Assembly: GCF_035486915.1 (NCBI RefSeq)
Contig: NZ_DATHMR010000122.1
Coordinates: forward strand, 1-7,693
Direction: 5' to 3'
Length of the DNA stretch: 7,693 nucleotides
Origin: Dyella_B sp035486915
GTDB taxonomy: Bacteria; Pseudomonadota; Gammaproteobacteria; Xanthomonadales; Rhodanobacteraceae
The position numbers and the translations under genes are program-made. Below the pieces are notes generated by a model, which searched no databases, was not told where the DNA came from, and worked only from the letters and a program-made list of their open reading frames with translations. Below are positions 6,139 through 7,693 of the stretch, piece by piece (position 1 is the first letter of the stretch; each line of letters starts with the position of its first letter).

Positions 6139-6173
6139 GGTCAGTTGTCGTGTCTTAAAAAACGACTCTGACC
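6139..6173. repeat. Imperfect stem-loop between the broken gene and intI
   Basis: GGTCAG-TT-GTCGT (6139-6151) pairs with ACGAC-T-CTGACC (6162-6173), leaving a small internal loop and a 10-base terminal loop. On the - strand it reads GGTCAGAGTCGTTTTTT, which recalls short repeats often seen near REP-associated (RAYT) transposase genes. The T-run lies in the loop, so it is not a canonical terminator, though it sits 10 bases after the intI stop. Confidence 0.45.
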
Positions 6174-6182
6174 TATTCCCCG

Positions 6183-7178
6183 CTATTGATCCAACGGACT
6201 CAAAACCCCTAGACCGCCACGGTTCAACACATGGGTGTAGATCTGCGTGGTCGTCACATCCTTGTGTCCGAGCAGCTCCTGGATCGTCCGGATATCGTGA
6301 CCCGACTCAAGCAGGTGTGTTGCGAATGAATGCCGCAACGTATGACAGGTAGCCGGCTTCACAATCCCTGCCCGTAGACGCGCCGCACGCACCGCCCTTT
6401 GGAGCGACGATTCGTCCACATGGTGCCTGCGGCACTCCGAACCGCGCGGATCGCGCGAGAGACCCGTTGCCGGAAAGACGTACTGCCAACCCAACTCTCG
6501 CGATGCAGACCGATACTTGCGCGCCAACGCATTGGGCAACCAGACCGCGCCATGTCCTGCGGCGAGATCCTGCTCATGAATGACCCGTACGCGCTCCACC
6601 TGCTGCGCTAGCGCCCCATTCAATCGTGCCGGCAACGGCACATGCCGATCCTTACCGCCCTTTCCATCGCGCACACAAATTTCATGACGCGAAAAATCCA
6701 CATCCTTTACACGCAGCCTCACACATTCCATCAAACGCAGTCCGGAGCCATACAACAGCGAAGCCATCAATGCGCGAGTACCTTCCATCAGCGTTAGCAA
6801 ACGCGTTACCTCGTCACGCGAAAGCACCACCGGCACGCGTTGCGGCCGCTTGGCTCGCACAATCGTTTCCATCCATGGAAGCTCCACGCCAAGCACCTCC
6901 CGATATAGAAACAACAAAGCCGACAACGCCTGATTCTGAGTTCCTGCCGCAACCTGCCCCTCAACCGCCAGCGAGCTAAGAAAACGCTCCACCTCCACCG
7001 CACCCATATCCCGTGGATGACGCTTATCGTTCGCAACAATAAAGCGCCGAATCCAAGCGGCGTAGGCCCGCTCCGTGCGCAAGCTGTAATGCTTAAGCCG
7101 CATCCTCGCCCTCACCTGATCCATCAAACGTGGCGCACCCGCCCCCGTTACACCCTCACTTCCGCCCGAATAACTCAT
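6183..7178 (-). CDS. intI: Integron integrase IntI (tyrosine recombinase)
   Basis: IntI inserts and excises gene cassettes by recombining attI with folded attC sites. This 331-residue protein is full length. Residues about 17-105 are the SAM-like DNA-binding domain (RLKHYSLRTERAYAAWIRRF). The catalytic domain has R148 (LLYGSGLRLMEC), K173 in GKGGKDR, H279-x-x-R282 (CHTLRHSFATHLLESG), H305 (LLGHKD) and nucleophile Y314 (IYTHV). Between the lysine and the HxxR box lies the IntI-specific insert, about residues 217-255 (ALARKYRSA, GWQYVFPA, DPRGSECRRHH), which phage and Xer recombinases lack and which binds attC. The ATG at 7178 is supported by GAGG (7183-7186) 4 bases upstream; an inner ATG (residue 19) lacks a ribosome binding site. 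attI and the first cassette lie to its right, in the standard divergent arrangement. No inactivating change is visible. Confidence 0.95.
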   Translation of the reverse strand: MSYSGGSEGVTGAGAPRLMDQVRARMRLKHYSLRTERAYAAWIRRFIVANDKRHPRDMGAVEVERFLSSLAVEGQVAAGTQNQALSALLFLYREVLGVELPWMETIVRAKRPQRVPVVLSRDEVTRLLTLMEGTRALMASLLYGSGLRLMECVRLRVKDVDFSRHEICVRDGKGGKDRHVPLPARLNGALAQQVERVRVIHEQDLAAGHGAVWLPNALARKYRSASRELGWQYVFPATGLSRDPRGSECRRHHVDESSLQRAVRAARLRAGIVKPATCHTLRHSFATHLLESGHDIRTIQELLGHKDVTTTQIYTHVLNRGGLGVLSPLDQ

Positions 7179-7194
7179 AGCCCCTCAAAAATGC

Positions 7195-7220
7195 CTGATA
7201 ACAAGGTTATCCTGACTCAA
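7195..7220 (-). promoter_or_regulatory. Candidate PintI promoter with overlapping inverted repeat
   Basis: Read on the - strand, TGTTATCAG (7203-7195) is an extended -10 (TG-n-TATCAG), and TTGAGT (7220-7215) is a possible -35, though the 14-base spacer is short. A perfect inverted repeat GATAAC-AAG-GTTATC (7197-7211) covers the -10 and could be an operator. Transcription would begin about 10 bases before the intI start codon. Confidence 0.35.
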
Positions 7221-7227
7221 CGGACAG
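7212..7227. promoter_or_regulatory. LexA-like box upstream of intI
   Basis: CTGA-CTCAACGG-ACAG matches the gammaproteobacterial LexA consensus CTGT-N8-ACAG at seven of its eight fixed bases. It overlaps the candidate -35 of PintI, 34-49 bases before the intI start, where SOS control of integron integrases is known in other integrons. Xanthomonad LexA proteins may prefer a different box, so this is tentative. Confidence 0.35.
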
Positions 7228-7274
7228 CAGCCGGAACCGGCGCAAGAGCTTGATTTGAGGTAAGAGTTGCTCGC

Positions 7275-7304
7275 TTGTGAGCGCCCGGTAATTACCTGCA
7301 TACT
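7275..7304 (+). promoter_or_regulatory. Candidate cassette promoter (Pc)
   Basis: TTGTGA (7275-7280) and CATACT (7299-7304) are spaced by 18 bases and point toward the cassette, ending 35 bases before the recombination point. Both are partial matches (four of six each). Cassettes generally need such a promoter near attI; a different site, for instance inside intI, remains possible. Confidence 0.3.
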
Positions 7305-7345
7305 TGGTGCAACACCTCACTTTTGGGGTCGAATTAGAGTTAGGC
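7285..7345 (+). other. attI integron attachment site, core GTTAGGC at 7339-7345
   Basis: GTTAGGC (7339-7345) fits the GTTRRRY core; the exchange point lies between G7339 and T7340. It is placed 161 bases upstream of the intI start codon and directly before the first cassette ORF. It is exactly complementary to the GCCTAAC at 7665-7671, as expected for cassette ends. Upstream bases hold GGTG-CAA-CACC (7306-7316) and the palindrome GGTAATTACC (7287-7296), possible extra integrase contacts. The left limit is approximate. Confidence 0.75.
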
Positions 7346-7357
7346 ACAGGAACAGCA

Positions 7358-7651
7358 ATGACCGGTGGTCAACAAAAGCGCACTTCCTGGGGACGGCCTC
7401 GCGACTTTATAGTGCTGGTTATCTGCATCACGATCATCGGCGTGGCAGCGGCAGCCCGCTGGCGCGCCTTAGACTTGGTATTTGCTTTAGCTTGGCTGGG
7501 TATCTGCGTAGTTGGATCAGTCTCGGTTCTATGGCGCGCATGGAAACATCGCACTGAGCCAACACGTCCAGCTCTCGGCCAACTCGCAGCACTACCTCGT
7601 AGTTGGCGTAAATGGGTATTGGGCGAGAGCGACGACAATTCTAGGCAATGA
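7358..7651 (+). CDS. Cassette-encoded two-helix membrane protein, unknown function
   Basis: This 97-residue protein starts at ATG 7358 with AGGAA (7348-7352) 5 bases upstream; the frame is open further left, but that part is attI. A basic N terminus (QKRTSWGRPRD) precedes a hydrophobic segment at about 17-34 (FIVLVICITIIGVAAAAR). A short loop RWRALD leads to a second segment at about 38-59 (LDLVFALAWLGICVVGSVSVLW), followed by a basic, proline-containing tail and an acidic end (GESDDNSRQ). It is therefore probably an inner membrane protein with both ends in the cytoplasm. I recognise no family, which is usual for cassettes of chromosomal integrons. Being next to attI, it is the cassette most likely to be expressed and probably the most recently inserted. 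The ORF in the opposite strand is a shadow. Confidence 0.8.
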   Translation: MTGGQQKRTSWGRPRDFIVLVICITIIGVAAAARWRALDLVFALAWLGICVVGSVSVLWRAWKHRTEPTRPALGQLAALPRSWRKWVLGESDDNSRQ

Positions 7652-7664
7652 GCCAACGCCCGCT

Positions 7665-7693
7665 GCCTAACAATTCATTCAAGCGGACGCGCG
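7665..7693 (+). other. attC recombination site, left part (cut by window end)
   Basis: GCCTAAC (7665-7671) is the R'' box, the exact reverse complement of the cassette-start core GTTAGGC at 7339-7345. The following AATTCATTCAAGCGGAC (7672-7688) closely follows the left half of well-known attC sites, which read AATTCGTTCAAGC in many cassettes. The site should continue past the edge as a long hairpin ending in a GTTRRRY core. Confidence 0.85.

Larger units (their letters stand above)
7340..7693 (+). mobile_element. First integron gene cassette (3' end outside window)
   Basis: The cassette runs from the exchange point at 7340 to beyond the window edge. It has the usual compact form: a few bases of leader, one ORF on the + strand, a stop, then attC 14 bases later. 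Base composition is lower in GC than the core genes (33 of 60 bases at 7381-7440 against 44 of 60 at 601-660 in the bactofilin gene), in line with outside origin. Confidence 0.8.

Noticed and set aside
6626..6979. Proline/alanine-rich 117-codon + strand frame inside intI
   Set aside because: It is a shadow of the integrase gene, with low-complexity composition and no ribosome binding site.
7369..7656. 95-codon - strand frame opposite the cassette gene
   Set aside because: The + strand ORF has the ribosome binding site and the standard cassette orientation; the reverse frame has neither.

Overview
The window looks like the chromosome of a high-GC gammaproteobacterium of the Xanthomonadales (Rhodanobacteraceae or Xanthomonadaceae type). 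This is inferred from the gene order DUF6776 protein - bactofilin - erpA, the close match of ErpA to the xanthomonad form, and the codon use. No species can be named from the sequence alone.

Positions 1-3110 are ordinary core genome, all on the + strand. In order they are the 3' end of a DUF6776-type gene, overlapping by 14 bases with a bactofilin (cytoskeletal polymer) gene; erpA (Fe-S cluster insertion); nudC (NAD(H) pyrophosphatase) only 16 bases later; and an AmpE/CobD-like membrane protein with its own candidate promoter. Positions 3111-3267 hold a REP-like hairpin and a terminator that serves the converging gene.

Positions 3268-5142 (- strand) encode a 624-residue fusion of an LplT-like major facilitator transporter and a PlsC-type acyltransferase, probably for lysophospholipid uptake and re-acylation at the inner membrane. 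Its upstream region carries an 85-base near-perfect inverted repeat built from two REP/dRS3-like palindromes.

Positions 5308-6182 are accessory-looking. A run of three strong stem-loops (5438-5553) leads to a 43-codon ORF with a good ribosome binding site. Three more hairpins follow, then a small alpha-helical protein gene with a good ribosome binding site that is broken by a +1 frameshift at a CG run. Another hairpin separates it from the integrase gene.

Positions 6183-7693 are the start of an integron. intI (- strand) encodes a complete tyrosine recombinase with the IntI-specific insert. Its upstream region carries a candidate PintI with a LexA-like box, then an attI site with the core GTTAGGC. 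The first gene cassette follows, encoding a 97-residue two-helix membrane protein of unknown function. The window ends inside that cassette's attC site, so a cassette array very probably continues to the right. IntI would insert and excise cassettes at attI/attC, and a promoter near attI would express the first ones.
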